Part shown: piece by piece, positions 1-5,278 of the stretch
Position numbering within the stretch: the stretch's first letter is position 1
Layout: the number at the start of each line of letters is the position of its first letter
From: Deltaproteobacteria bacterium
GTDB taxonomy: Bacteria > Desulfobacterota > GWC2-55-46
Direction of reading: 5' to 3'
DNA: 5,278 bases
Assembly (NCBI GenBank): GCA_030646655.1
Contig: JAUSLB010000215.1
Coordinates: forward strand, 1 to 5,278
The notes under the pieces: model-generated
The model's database searches: none
What the model was told of the DNA's origin: nothing
What the model saw: only the letters and a program-made list of their open reading frames with translations
Translations under genes and position numbers: made by a program

Positions 1-7
1 TTTTAAT

Positions 8-20
8 CCCTCATTGAGGG
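8..20. repeat. Short perfect palindrome (6-bp stem, 1-base centre)
   Basis: CCCTCA at 8-13 is the exact reverse complement of TGAGGG at 15-20, with a single T between. A one-base loop is too tight for an RNA hairpin, so in RNA the innermost pairs would open; as DNA it is an almost perfect palindrome. It lies 7 bases before the related CCCCG palindrome at 28-46 and belongs to the same cluster of intergenic repeats. No gene uses it, and it is not followed by a T-run, so I do not call it a terminator. Confidence 0.5.
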
Positions 21-27
21 TTCAATT

Positions 28-46
28 CCCCGAAGCTTGCTTCGAG
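28..46. repeat. REP-like palindrome, degenerate copy 1
   Basis: CGAAG (31-35) pairs with CTTCG (40-44) around the loop CTTG. The outer CCC at 28-30 has lost most of its partners. The unit aligns with the palindrome at 74-93: the first 12 bases agree at 11 positions and the CTTG loop is identical. The A33-T42 pair here is replaced by C79-G88 in the other copy, so the pairing is kept while the bases differ. Palindromes of this CCCCG-CAGCTTG type are, from memory, common between genes in environmental Deltaproteobacteria and Nitrospirota, often near REP-associated tyrosine transposases. No transposase gene is present in this window. Confidence 0.55.
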
Positions 47-59
47 ACTTTTTCAGCAT
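46..59. repeat. Fragment of the post-purF element's terminal repeat
   Basis: The 14 bases GACTTTTTCAGCAT are the exact reverse complement of 5006-5019, the left end of the repeat element after purF. Twelve of them (GACTTTTTCAGC) also recur directly at 5027-5038. Homology stops after position 59, where the element would continue into CCTGTTAA. It is therefore either an isolated terminus left by decay or a short motif shared by a larger repeat family. Its partner arm (GCTGAAAAAGTC) is not found nearby, so it does not form a hairpin here. Confidence 0.5.
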
Positions 60-73
60 AGAGGTCTTCGATA

Positions 74-93
74 CCCCGCAGCTTGCCGCGGGG
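74..93. repeat. REP-like palindrome, copy 2
   Basis: CCCCGC (74-79) pairs with GCGGGG (88-93). One A80-C87 mismatch follows, then a G81-C86 pair closes the loop CTTG (82-85). It is the better preserved of the two related units. It is followed by AGGTTCATT, while copy 1 is preceded by GGTTCAATT, so the flanks are related as well. It ends 38 bases before the start codon at 132, inside what should be the operon's promoter and leader region. It could affect transcription or mRNA stability, but nothing in the sequence proves that. Confidence 0.6.
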
Positions 94-131
94 AGGTTCA
101 TTGGCTTATATAGCATAGGGTAGCTTTATTA

Positions 132-1109
132 ATGGGCAAACGCTCTCCGGCAAAAGGCGATAACAGCGAAAAAAAATGCTTCATCTGCGGGGGCGCCTCC
201 TTCAGCCCCGTCTATAAGGGCATCAAGTCCGAAGGGGGCTTATACGATATAAAGTTCTGCGCCAACTGCGGGCTGGGCAGGACAGAGCCTTTCTTAAACG
301 ACGCGGAGCTTCAAAAGATATATTCCTCAAGCTACCGCGAGGACGACTCCACCCGCTTCGCCTCTCCGCTTGAAAAGGCTATCGCCCTATTAAGGGTGCA
401 GAGGTGCAGGAGGGTAGAGGGGCTCGCAAAAAAGGGGCGCATCCTCGATGTCGGATGCGGCAGGGCGGATTTTCTCCTTCTTATGAAAGAAAGAGGGTGG
501 GAAACATCGGGCCTTGAGCTCGATAAAAGGATAGAGGGCCGGGGCAAAAAGACCGGGATGGATTTACGGTTCGGGACTCTTGATACGGTAAAATTCCCGG
601 ACTCTCATTTTGACGCAGTGACCTTCTGGCATGTATTTGAGCATATAAGAAGGCCTGAGGCCGCTCTGGCCGAGTGCAGGAGGGTCTTAAAGCCGGGCGG
701 GGTCCTGGTAATCGCCGTGCCGAATATAGACAGCGTTCAGGCGAAGATGTCCGGGAAAAACTGGTTCCACCTCGACCCGCCTTTCCATCTATACCATTAT
801 TCGGCGAAAAACTTAACCATGCTCCTTGATAAGAGCGGGTTTGAGGCCGCTACAGTTAGGCATTACTCATTTGAATACAACCCTTACGGGTTTTTGCAGA
901 GCATCTTTAATATGCCGGGCTTTAAGAGGAACCTCTTTTACGACTTCCTGAGATCAAGGAATATCAAAGGTTTGAGTTCAAAGATCAGCATTGCGCTCAT
1001 GCTCCTTGCTATGCCCGTTGCGCTTCCTCTGTCGATGCTCCTTTCTCTTACGGAGGCGGCGTTAAGGCTCGGAGGCACAATAGAGGTTTATGCGAGGAAG
1101 AGGGCTTAA
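132..1109 (+). CDS. Zinc-ribbon class I SAM-dependent methyltransferase
   Basis: This 325-residue protein is a Rossmann-fold methyltransferase of the Methyltransf_23/UbiE-like kind. The N-terminus carries a four-cysteine zinc site, C16-x2-C19 and C43-x2-C46. SAM motif I is LDVGCG at 105-110, and the acidic residue closing the second strand lies in GLELD at 127-131. A block FDAVTFWHVFEHI at 160-172 and a KPGG loop at 187-190 followed by a strand and VPN at 196-198 complete the core. Residues about 285-306 are strongly hydrophobic and may lie on or in the membrane. The layout recalls methyltransferases of cell-surface glycan clusters, but the substrate cannot be read from the sequence. No good ribosome binding site precedes ATG 132; the only purine stretch is AGGG near 117-120. 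No better in-frame ATG lies close downstream. It is the first gene of the run, 3 bases before the transporter. Confidence 0.85.
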   Translation: MGKRSPAKGDNSEKKCFICGGASFSPVYKGIKSEGGLYDIKFCANCGLGRTEPFLNDAELQKIYSSSYREDDSTRFASPLEKAIALLRVQRCRRVEGLAKKGRILDVGCGRADFLLLMKERGWETSGLELDKRIEGRGKKTGMDLRFGTLDTVKFPDSHFDAVTFWHVFEHIRRPEAALAECRRVLKPGGVLVIAVPNIDSVQAKMSGKNWFHLDPPFHLYHYSAKNLTMLLDKSGFEAATVRHYSFEYNPYGFLQSIFNMPGFKRNLFYDFLRSRNIKGLSSKISIALMLLAMPVALPLSMLLSLTEAALRLGGTIEVYARKRA

Positions 1110-1112
1110 GGG

Positions 1113-1373
1113 ATGGAGATGGACTCAACTACATGGCTTGGGATCTTCGCAGGCACGCTCACCACGACATCCTTCCTCCCGCAGGTCATAAAGACATGGA
1201 AGACCCGGCACACCAAGGACATCTCCGCGTTCATGTTCCTAATGCTCTTTATAGGCATAACGCTCTGGGTGGCGTACGGGATAGTGAGGAATGATATGCC
1301 TATTATCCTCGCTAACTGCGTCTCCCTTGTCCTCGTCTCGGTGATGTTATTCTTTAAGATAAGGCACGGATAG
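1113..1373 (+). CDS. SemiSWEET family sugar transporter (PQ-loop)
   Basis: This 86-residue membrane protein has the usual SemiSWEET length and three predicted helices at about residues 7-25, 38-58 and 62-82. The PQ motif is P23-Q24 in the first helix. W52 and N68 are 16 residues apart, the same spacing as the substrate-site Trp48 and Asn64 described for Leptospira biflexa SemiSWEET. Family members work as homodimers that let sugars move down their gradient across the inner membrane; the sugar carried here is unknown. The start is not certain. ATG 1113 has AGAGGG 8 bases upstream, while ATG 1119 (residue 3) has AAGGG at 1108-1112 at good spacing; both give the same transporter core. The gene is only 3 bases after the methyltransferase and 2 bases before purL, which implies co-transcription and perhaps translational coupling. 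Confidence 0.88.
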   Translation: MEMDSTTWLGIFAGTLTTTSFLPQVIKTWKTRHTKDISAFMFLMLFIGITLWVAYGIVRNDMPIILANCVSLVLVSVMLFFKIRHG

Positions 1374-1375
1374 AA

Positions 1376-3580
1376 ATGAAGATGATAACGGAAGAGGTCG
1401 TAGAAGAGCACGGGCTGAGCCCTGATGAGTACCGGATGATAATAAAGGCGCTCGGCAGGGAGCCGAACCTCCTTGAGCTCGGCATATTCTCGGTCATGTG
1501 GAGCGAGCACTGCTCTTACAAGTCATCGAGGATGCACCTTAAGAACTTTCCTACAAAGGGGCCGTATGTGCTGCAGGGCCCGGGCGAGAACGCCGGGATA
1601 GTCGATATAGGCGACGGGTTGGCCGTTGCCTTCAAGATGGAGAGCCACAACCACCCTTCGTTCATCGAGCCCTATCAGGGCGCCGCCACAGGGGTCGGCG
1701 GGATATTAAGGGACATATTCACGATGGGCGCAAGGCCCATAGCCTCTTTAAACTCGCTCCGCTTCGGCTCGCCCGATAACCCCCGGACAGCGTATCTCCT
1801 TGAAGGCGTCGTAGCGGGGATCGCCGGCTACGGCAACTGCATAGGCGTGCCGACCGTCGGGGGCGAGGTATACTTCGACGAGTCTTATAACGGCAACTGC
1901 CTCGTGAACGTCATGACCGCAGGGCTCCTTAAAAAAGACAGGATATTCAGGGGAACCGCTAAAGGGGCCGGCAACCCCGTAATATATGTTGGCTCGAGGA
2001 CAGGCAGGGACGGCATCCACGGGGCTACGATGGCCTCGGACGTATTCGGGGAGGGCGGCGAGGAGAGGAGGCCTACCGTTCAGGTAGGCGACCCGTTCGC
2101 TGAAAAGCTCCTTCTCGAGGCGTGCCTTGAGCTCTTTAAGACCGACTGCGTCGTCGGCATACAGGACATGGGCGCGGCGGGGCTTACTTCATCGAGCGTT
2201 GAGATGGCGTCGCGCGGTAAAATGGGCATAGAGATCGACATAGACAGGGTCCCGAGGCGCGAGGAGGGGATGAGCGCCTACGAGGTGATGCTCTCGGAGT
2301 CTCAGGAGCGCATGCTCATGGTCGTAAGGAAGGGGACAGAGGAAGAGGTCAAAAAGATATTTAAAAAATGGGACCTCGAGGCAGAGGTCATAGGTACGGT
2401 CGTTGAGGGGGAATCGATTACGATATTCGAGCATGGAAAGCTCGCGGCCCAGATACCTGTTCCGGCCCTTACGGACGACGCCCCTGTCTACGATAGATCG
2501 GCAAAAAGGCCTGATTCGCAGGACTCGATCAACAAGCTCGACATAGGTAATATTCCCCAGCCGTCCGATTACAATGAAGTCCTCCTGAAGCTGCTTTCTT
2601 CCGGCAATATCGCGAGCAAGGAATGGATATACAGGCAGTACGACCACATGGTAAGGACGGATACGGTCGTATGCCCCGGCTCCGACGCCGCCGTTATAAG
2701 GATAAAGGGGACGAATAAGGCCCTCGCCCTCACGGTTGACTGCAACTCAAGGTACTGCTGGCTCGACCCGTTCAGGGGCGGGGCAATAGCGGTGGCGGAG
2801 GCCGCGAGGAACCTCGTAGCGAGCGGGGCCCGGCCCATAGCCTTAACGGATTGCCTTAATTTCGGCAACCCCGAAAGGGAAGAGGTCATGTGGCAGTTGA
2901 GGGAATCTATTATGGGCATAAGGGAGGCCTGCATTACCCTCGGGGTCCCTGTCATAGGCGGCAACGTGAGCCTCTATAACGAGACCTCAGGCGTCTCCAT
3001 CCACCCTACGCCGACTATAGGGATGGTAGGCCTTATCGAGGATTTAAAGCACCACACCACCCAGTGGTTCAAGGCCGAAGGGGATTTGATAGCCCTCATA
3101 GGCGAAAATGGGAGCGGGCTCGGAGGCAGCGAATACCTTAAGGTAATCCACGGCAAAGAGGCCGGAGTGCCGGAGATAGACCTTGTAAAAGAGAAGAGGA
3201 TACAGGACGCTTGTTTACAGGCCGTCAAGGAGTGTATAATAGTATCAGCGCACGACGCCTCTGAAGGCGGGCTGGCCGTAGCCATTGCCGAGGCGTGCCT
3301 GAACCCCAAAGCAGAAGTGGGGGCGCAAATCGAGACAGGCGCGAAGGGTCTTCGCAGCGACGAGCTCCTTTTCGGAGAAGCGCAGTCGAGGATAGTGGTA
3401 AGCATTAAAGAGAAAGACCTTGACAGGCTTAAAGGCGTCTGCGCCTCTTACGGCGCGCCTGTGGAAGTGATAGGCAGGGTAAAAGGCAGCTCCCTGAATA
3501 TAAACGGCCTTATAAAAATCCCTGTAAGCGCGCTCAAAAAGGCGTGGGGGGGCGCGCTCGAAGGTATATTAAAGGGGTAA
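1376..3580 (+). CDS. purL: Phosphoribosylformylglycinamidine synthase subunit PurL
   Basis: PurL converts FGAR to FGAM in IMP synthesis with ATP and with ammonia delivered by the glutaminase PurQ; PurS bridges the two. The 734 residues match the small PurL type (Bacillus PurL is about 740), not the 1,300-residue fused enzyme. Two AIRS-like halves are visible. The first has [12 protein letters not shown] with H45, a likely catalytic residue by family comparison, SHNHPS at 90-95 and GAATGVGG at 102-109, with its C-domain from about 202. The second has PGSDAA at 434-439, GGNVSLYNE at 528-536 and DASEGG at 627-632. No frameshift or missing block is seen. ATG 1376 begins 2 bases after the transporter stop with only weak Shine-Dalgarno signal (GGA at 1368-1370), so coupling is likely; ATG 1382 is an alternative start. 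PurS and PurQ are absent from the window and must be encoded elsewhere. Confidence 0.97.
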   Translation: MKMITEEVVEEHGLSPDEYRMIIKALGREPNLLELGIFSVMWSEHCSYKSSRMHLKNFPTKGPYVLQGPGENAGIVDIGDGLAVAFKMESHNHPSFIEPYQGAATGVGGILRDIFTMGARPIASLNSLRFGSPDNPRTAYLLEGVVAGIAGYGNCIGVPTVGGEVYFDESYNGNCLVNVMTAGLLKKDRIFRGTAKGAGNPVIYVGSRTGRDGIHGATMASDVFGEGGEERRPTVQVGDPFAEKLLLEACLELFKTDCVVGIQDMGAAGLTSSSVEMASRGKMGIEIDIDRVPRREEGMSAYEVMLSESQERMLMVVRKGTEEEVKKIFKKWDLEAEVIGTVVEGESITIFEHGKLAAQIPVPALTDDAPVYDRSAKRPDSQDSINKLDIGNIPQPSDYNEVLLKLLSSGNIASKEWIYRQYDHMVRTDTVVCPGSDAAVIRIKGTNKALALTVDCNSRYCWLDPFRGGAIAVAEAARNLVASGARPIALTDCLNFGNPEREEVMWQLRESIMGIREACITLGVPVIGGNVSLYNETSGVSIHPTPTIGMVGLIEDLKHHTTQWFKAEGDLIALIGENGSGLGGSEYLKVIHGKEAGVPEIDLVKEKRIQDACLQAVKECIIVSAHDASEGGLAVAIAEACLNPKAEVGAQIETGAKGLRSDELLFGEAQSRIVVSIKEKDLDRLKGVCASYGAPVEVIGRVKGSSLNINGLIKIPVSALKKAWGGALEGILKG

Positions 3581-3588
3581 AACTGCGG

Positions 3589-4995
3589 ATGGGGCCTCTT
3601 AAAAAAGACGGATTTCATGACGAGTGCGGTGTCTTCGGCATATACGGCCACCACGAGGCCGCCAATCTGGCCTATCTCGGCCTGTATTCTCTCCAGCACA
3701 GGGGGCAGGAGAGCGCCGGCATAGTATCCTCTGACGGAGAGAAGCTCTACTCCCACAAGGGCATGGGCTTAGTAGCCGATGTCTTTACCTCTAATGCCAT
3801 AGGCAGGCTTAACGGAGATGCTGCCATAGGCCATGTGAGGTACTCTACATCCGGGGAGTCCCACATAAAGAACGCGCAGCCCTTTGTAGTGGAATACTCA
3901 AGGGGCTCTATAGCGGTGGCGCATAACGGCAACATCGTCAACGCCATGCTCCTTAGGGCCCAGTTCGAGGCATACGGCTCGATATTCCAGTCCTCGACGG
4001 ACACAGAGATAATCGTCCACCTCATAGCCTCAAGCAAAGAGATTTCCATTTCAGACAGGATAATTTACGCGCTGAAAAAGATACGCGGCTCGTATTCCCT
4101 TCTTTTCCTTACGGAGGATTCAATGATAGCGGCGCGCGACCCGCACGGCTTCAGGCCCCTTTCTCTGGGCAGGCTTAAAGGGGCATGGGTCGTTGCTTCA
4201 GAGACATGCGCCTTCGATTTGATAGAGGCGGAGTTCGTAAGGGAGATAGAGCCCGGGGAGATACTCGTCATAAACAAAGAAGGCATAATATCTTACAAGC
4301 CCTTCCCGAAGGCCGCCTATACCCCGTGCGTATTCGAGTTCATATACTTCGCGAGGCCCGACTCCACCATATTCGGCGCCAATGTCCACGCGGTAAGGAA
4401 AAAGCTCGGCGAAAGGCTCGCTATGGAGCACCCGGTGGAAGCCGATATCGTAATACCTGTCCCTGATTCCGGGGTCCCGGCGGCCATAGGCTACGCCTCG
4501 GCCTCAGGCATCCCGTTCGACAAGGGGATAGTGAGGAACCACTACGTGGGCAGGACCTTCATAGAGCCTAAGGACGCCATCAGGCACTTCGGGGTAAAGG
4601 TAAAGCTAAACCCAATAAAAGACATAATCAGAGGCAAGAGGGTTATAGTCGTTGATGATTCGATCGTAAGGGGCACCACGAGCAGGAAGATCGTAAAGAT
4701 GATACGGGGCGCGGGCGCGAAAGAGGTCCACATGCGGATAAGCTCCCCCCCCACCATCTGCCCCTGCTACTACGGCATAGACACCCCGAGAAGAGAGGAG
4801 CTTATAGCCGCCTCCCAGACCTTAGAGGAGATAAACGACTTTATTACATCCGACAGTCTCGGGTACTTAAGCGTAGAGGGGCTCTATAAGGCCGTAAAGG
4901 AGGCCGGGGCGAGCTTCTGCGACGCCTGCTTCACCGGCAGGTACCCTGTTGACATCTTAAAAGAGGCGGCGCCCCAACTCGCGCTCTTTAAGTGA
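3589..4995 (+). CDS. purF: Amidophosphoribosyltransferase PurF, [4Fe-4S] type
   Basis: PurF makes 5-phosphoribosylamine from PRPP and glutamine, the first committed step of purine synthesis. I place the start at ATG 3589, giving 468 residues and a 12-residue propeptide before the nucleophile C13 in DECGVFG, as in Bacillus-type enzymes processed by self-cleavage. The glutaminase half has HRGQESAG, R84, N113-G114 and D138; in mature numbering N and G fall at 101 and 102, as in E. coli PurF. The PRPP-binding loop is [11 protein letters not shown] at 354-364. Four cysteines match the Bacillus subtilis iron-sulfur ligands: C247, C393, C444 and C447, so a [4Fe-4S] cluster and oxygen-sensitive stability are expected. 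C391, two residues before C393, is an extra cysteine. AAGGGG at 3572-3577 lies 11 bases upstream, inside the end of purL. The longer frame from GTG 3544 would give an unlikely 27-residue propeptide. Confidence 0.97.
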   Translation: MGPLKKDGFHDECGVFGIYGHHEAANLAYLGLYSLQHRGQESAGIVSSDGEKLYSHKGMGLVADVFTSNAIGRLNGDAAIGHVRYSTSGESHIKNAQPFVVEYSRGSIAVAHNGNIVNAMLLRAQFEAYGSIFQSSTDTEIIVHLIASSKEISISDRIIYALKKIRGSYSLLFLTEDSMIAARDPHGFRPLSLGRLKGAWVVASETCAFDLIEAEFVREIEPGEILVINKEGIISYKPFPKAAYTPCVFEFIYFARPDSTIFGANVHAVRKKLGERLAMEHPVEADIVIPVPDSGVPAAIGYASASGIPFDKGIVRNHYVGRTFIEPKDAIRHFGVKVKLNPIKDIIRGKRVIVVDDSIVRGTTSRKIVKMIRGAGAKEVHMRISSPPTICPCYYGIDTPRREELIAASQTLEEINDFITSDSLGYLSVEGLYKAVKEAGASFCDACFTGRYPVDILKEAAPQLALFK

Positions 4996-5007
4996 TATTA
5001 ACAGGAT

Positions 5008-5038
5008 GCTGAAAAAGTCCGTCCTGGACTTTTTCAGC
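5008..5038. repeat. Perfect 13-bp stem-loop just after purF
   Basis: GCTGAAAAAGTCC (5008-5020) is exactly complementary to GGACTTTTTCAGC (5026-5038), with a 5-base loop GTCCT. It begins 12 bases after the purF stop codon and is the strongest hairpin of the window. The five T residues are inside the stem and the bases after it (CACGATTTGG) are not a T-run, so it is not a standard intrinsic terminator. It may still slow RNA polymerase or protect the 3' end of the purF message. Its left arm overlaps the left inverted end of the 4998-5157 element. Confidence 0.7.
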
Positions 5039-5044
5039 CACGAT

Positions 5045-5126
5045 TTGGCCGGAGTGAATCCGTCCAATCCTTACAAATTGCTCGACTTTTCTGTCTCGCA
5101 ATTTGGCAATCCTTCCATGGATTGCC
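5045..5126. repeat. Run of three further stem-loops inside the element
   Basis: Three hairpins follow each other almost without gaps. At 5045-5067, TTGG/CCAA and CGGA/TCCG pair with one C-T mismatch between them and a 5-base loop. At 5074-5105, CAAATTGC pairs with GCAATTTG (8 bp, 16-base loop). At 5105-5126, GGCAATCC pairs with GGATTGCC (8 bp, loop TTCCAT). The last two share base 5105. Such regular pairing across 80 bases is more than expected in random spacer sequence and points to a structured repeat or RNA. No function can be assigned. Confidence 0.55.
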
Positions 5127-5129
5127 TAT

Positions 5130-5164
5130 CAGGTTGCGGCTTGAAGCAACCTGTTAAGCTTCAA
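5130..5164 (+). promoter_or_regulatory. Two mutually exclusive hairpins before the last gene
   Basis: CAGGTTGC (5130-5137) can pair with GCAACCTG (5146-5153) in an 8-bp stem. TTGAAGC (5141-5147) can instead pair with GCTTCAA (5158-5164) in a 7-bp stem. The two share bases 5141-5153, so only one can form at a time. The second ends 7 bases before the AAGGAGG ribosome binding site. This arrangement resembles a switching leader, but it may simply result from an element end landing next to a related sequence. There is no terminator-like T-run and no recognised riboswitch core. Confidence 0.3.
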
Positions 5165-5171
5165 AAACAAT

Positions 5172-5178
5172 AAGGAGG
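5172..5178 (+). promoter_or_regulatory. Strong ribosome binding site fixing a GTG start
   Basis: AAGGAGG at 5172-5178 is a full Shine-Dalgarno sequence, 7 bases before GTG 5186. It is by far the best ribosome binding site in the window and decides the start of the last gene despite its non-ATG codon. The other genes here rely on weak or internal sites. Confidence 0.85.
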
Positions 5179-5185
5179 AAGGGCC

Positions 5186-5278
5186 GTGAGGTTCAAAACC
5201 GCAGTATTTCTATTGTCCGTCTCCACTTGCCTTTTCGTGTCTTCCGCAAAGGCTCAGCAGATGCAGAAGACGATCCAG
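5186..5278 (+). CDS. Exported protein, N-terminal fragment (runs off the window)
   Basis: Thirty-one codons are visible from GTG 5186 and the frame is still open at the window end. The sequence begins MRFKTAVFLLSV, a typical signal peptide with basic residues at 2 and 4 and a hydrophobic core at about 5-18. It ends in SSAKA followed by QQMQK, a good AxA signal peptidase I site after residue 23. C15 lies within the hydrophobic stretch, but its context (VSTC) does not make a good lipobox, so a lipoprotein is less likely. The mature protein starts glutamine-rich; too little is present to assign a family. It lies 190 bases after purF, behind the repeat element, and so is probably a separate transcription unit. 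No convincing promoter was found in the gap. Confidence 0.75.
   Translation, partial: MRFKTAVFLLSVSTCLFVSSAKAQQMQKTIQ

Larger units (their letters stand above)
4998..5157. mobile_element. Candidate MITE-like element with 13-base inverted ends
   Basis: The first 13 bases (4998-5010, TTAACAGGATGCT) are the reverse complement of the last 13 (5145-5157, AGCAACCTGTTAA) at 12 of 13 positions; the outermost 8 bases are perfect. The 160 bases between the ends contain no plausible gene but hold several successive stem-loops. Both ends carry TTAA, which could be the element's own end or a 4-base target duplication around CAGG...CCTG; flanking bases give no longer duplication. Small size, inverted ends, no coding capacity and a position 2 bases after the purF stop fit a miniature inverted-repeat element. 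A stand-alone structured RNA or a composite REP cluster is the alternative. A second partial copy of the end lies at 46-59. Confidence 0.5.

Noticed and set aside
83..112. Possible sigma-70 promoter: TTGCCG at 83-88 and TATATA at 107-112
   Set aside because: Both boxes match only 4 of 6 consensus bases with 18-base spacing, and the -35 lies within the palindrome at 74-93. Too weak to annotate.
1..131. CRISPR array suggested by repeated palindromes
   Set aside because: There are only two related units, of unequal sequence and without regular repeat-spacer structure.
2189..2647. 152-codon reverse-strand open frame opposite purL
   Set aside because: It lies wholly antisense to conserved purL domains, has no ribosome binding support, and arises from the GC-rich codon pattern.
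3544..3588. Longer purF start at GTG 3544 overlapping the end of purL
   Set aside because: It would put 27 residues before the catalytic cysteine; Bacillus-type PurF propeptides are about 11-12 residues, which ATG 3589 gives.
4185..4466. 93-codon forward open frame inside purF
   Set aside because: It is an out-of-frame overlap with well-supported purF sequence; its arginine- and histidine-rich translation resembles no protein I recognise.
5008..5038. Intrinsic terminator for the purine operon
   Set aside because: The hairpin is strong, but its T-run lies inside the stem and no T-rich tract follows, so it does not meet the usual pattern.
4996..5185. Purine riboswitch or other known leader RNA
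   Set aside because: The stem-loops lack any three-way junction or conserved core I can recognise, and the stretch is downstream of the purine genes rather than upstream.

Overview
The window reads as a piece of bacterial chromosome of moderately high GC. Arginine is written mostly as AGG and isoleucine very often as ATA in the purine genes. Together with the small type of PurL, an iron-sulfur type PurF and short GC-rich palindromes between genes, this suggests an uncultured Deltaproteobacteria/Desulfobacterota- or Nitrospirota-like bacterium. That placement is an impression from codon use and repeat style, not a measured result.

Layout. Positions 1-131 are non-coding and carry three small palindromes plus a 14-base fragment of a repeat whose fuller form lies at the other end of the window. 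Positions 132-4995 are one tightly packed forward-strand gene run: a zinc-ribbon SAM-dependent methyltransferase (132-1109), a three-helix SemiSWEET sugar transporter (1113-1373), purL (1376-3580) and purF (3589-4995). The gaps are 3, 2 and 8 bases, so the four genes are probably co-transcribed. Positions 4996-5185 are non-coding and almost completely folded into stem-loops. From 4998 to 5157 this stretch is bounded by 13-base inverted repeats with one mismatch and ends in TTAA on both sides, so it looks like a small non-autonomous (MITE-like) element sitting two bases after the purF stop. The window closes with the first 31 codons of an exported protein (5186 onward) with a strong ribosome binding site and a clear signal peptide.

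How the genes fit together. PurF makes phosphoribosylamine in the first committed step of IMP synthesis. PurL is the synthetase subunit of the fourth step and needs PurS and PurQ, which are not in the window. The methyltransferase and the SemiSWEET have no known role in purine synthesis; their place at the head of the operon is the least expected feature of the gene order. I found no defence system, CRISPR array, tRNA or rRNA. The most noteworthy signals are the MITE-like element after purF and the related repeat remnants upstream of the operon.
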